The notes under the pieces are model-generated. The model was not told the DNA's origin. It searched no databases and was given only the letters and a program-made list of their open reading frames with translations. Positions 21,435-21,587 of a stretch of DNA of 21,587 bases are shown in pieces. Position 1 is the stretch's first letter. Each line of letters opens with the position of its first letter. The position numbers were made by a program, and so were the translations under genes. The stretch comes from Bacteroidales bacterium (GTDB lineage Bacteria > Bacteroidota > Bacteroidia > Bacteroidales > Marinilabiliaceae): NCBI GenBank assembly GCA_004552385.1, contig SFOL01000026.1, positions 1 to 21,587 on the forward strand, read 5' to 3'.

Positions 21435-21587
21435 TTGAACATCTCACCTCTCAATGCGTTCCACTTTATAATCGAGCGATGCCACATCGATAGTCACGGC
21501 ATAGCTTGCAAGAAACTGAAATCGGAGCTTGAACTATTCATGCAAGGCGAATGTCAGACTGAAGAGTATCGTGAAGCAGGCATAGTG
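21435..21587 (+). CDS. Unrecognised partial frame, right edge
   Basis: This frame is open from a stop at about 21410 to the edge. From the TTG at 21435 it gives 51 residues including LNAFHFIIERCHIDSHGIAC and KKLKSELELFMQGE. The residue mix looks like a real protein, with a helix rich in Lys and Glu. There is no ATG before 21534, so the start is uncertain, and no family is recognised. Confidence 0.4.
   Translation, partial: MNISPLNAFHFIIERCHIDSHGIACKKLKSELELFMQGECQTEEYREAGIV

Noticed and set aside
1..21587. CRISPR arrays, tRNA genes, reverse transcriptase or diversity-generating repeats
   Set aside because: I looked for regular spaced repeats, cloverleaf-like sequences and RT motifs and saw none; the FYRYA repeats are coding and have no matching template region.

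Overview
The window is the structural half of a Mu-like (transposable, contractile-tailed) prophage or phage from a member of the Bacteroidota, most likely Bacteroidales. Evidence seen: a DUF935/gp29-type portal, gp30/MuF head morphogenesis protein, gpG-type protein, gp36-type protein, terminase pair, prohead protease with nested scaffold, major capsid protein, DUF2586-type sheath, tube, tape measure and a Mu-like baseplate set. Host inference: promoter-like matches to the Bacteroidota TTTG / TAnnTTTG consensus, A-rich leaders with few Shine-Dalgarno sites, and a VTNNED-repeat secreted protein of a type common in that phylum. Transposase and early genes are not in the window. The head protein runs off the left edge and an unrecognised frame runs off the right edge.

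Layout. Two long divergent gene blocks leave a 165-bp control region at 12335-12499. Leftward (- strand) from 12334: tail assembly chaperone, tape measure, gp46-like wedge, LysM protein, baseplate J-like protein, a gp48-like neighbour, tail fibre, tail terminator-like protein, then small terminase, large terminase, gp36-like, gpG-like, portal and MuF. Rightward (+ strand) from 12500: protease/scaffold, major capsid, amidase, holin-like protein, unimolecular spanin candidate, three small related fibre/decoration proteins, an unknown protein, sheath, tube, DUF6046-like protein, baseplate hub, spike, and a small conserved protein. In Mu itself these genes lie in one direction, so here both the head and tail modules are split across two divergent blocks. 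Three small genes run against their surroundings: 5551-5790 (+), 11547-11747 (+) and 19271-19615 (-).

Main discoveries. There are two complete-looking -1 programmed frameshift signals on the - strand. One is the expected tail chaperone site (A AAA AAC, 6-nt spacer, 11-bp stem-loop), which extends the 104-aa protein to 179 aa. The other lies at the portal/MuF junction (T TTT TTC, 5-nt spacer, six-pair G-C stem). The MuF frame has no ATG, GTG or TTG start before position 1116, so the head morphogenesis protein may be made as a frameshifted portal-MuF fusion. Other points of interest are a 28-bp palindromic insertion flanked by 9-bp direct repeats between the tape measure and gp46 genes, an AT-rich antisense moron with its own promoter and terminator, a FYRYA-repeat protein, and a lysis cassette with an overlapping u-spanin.
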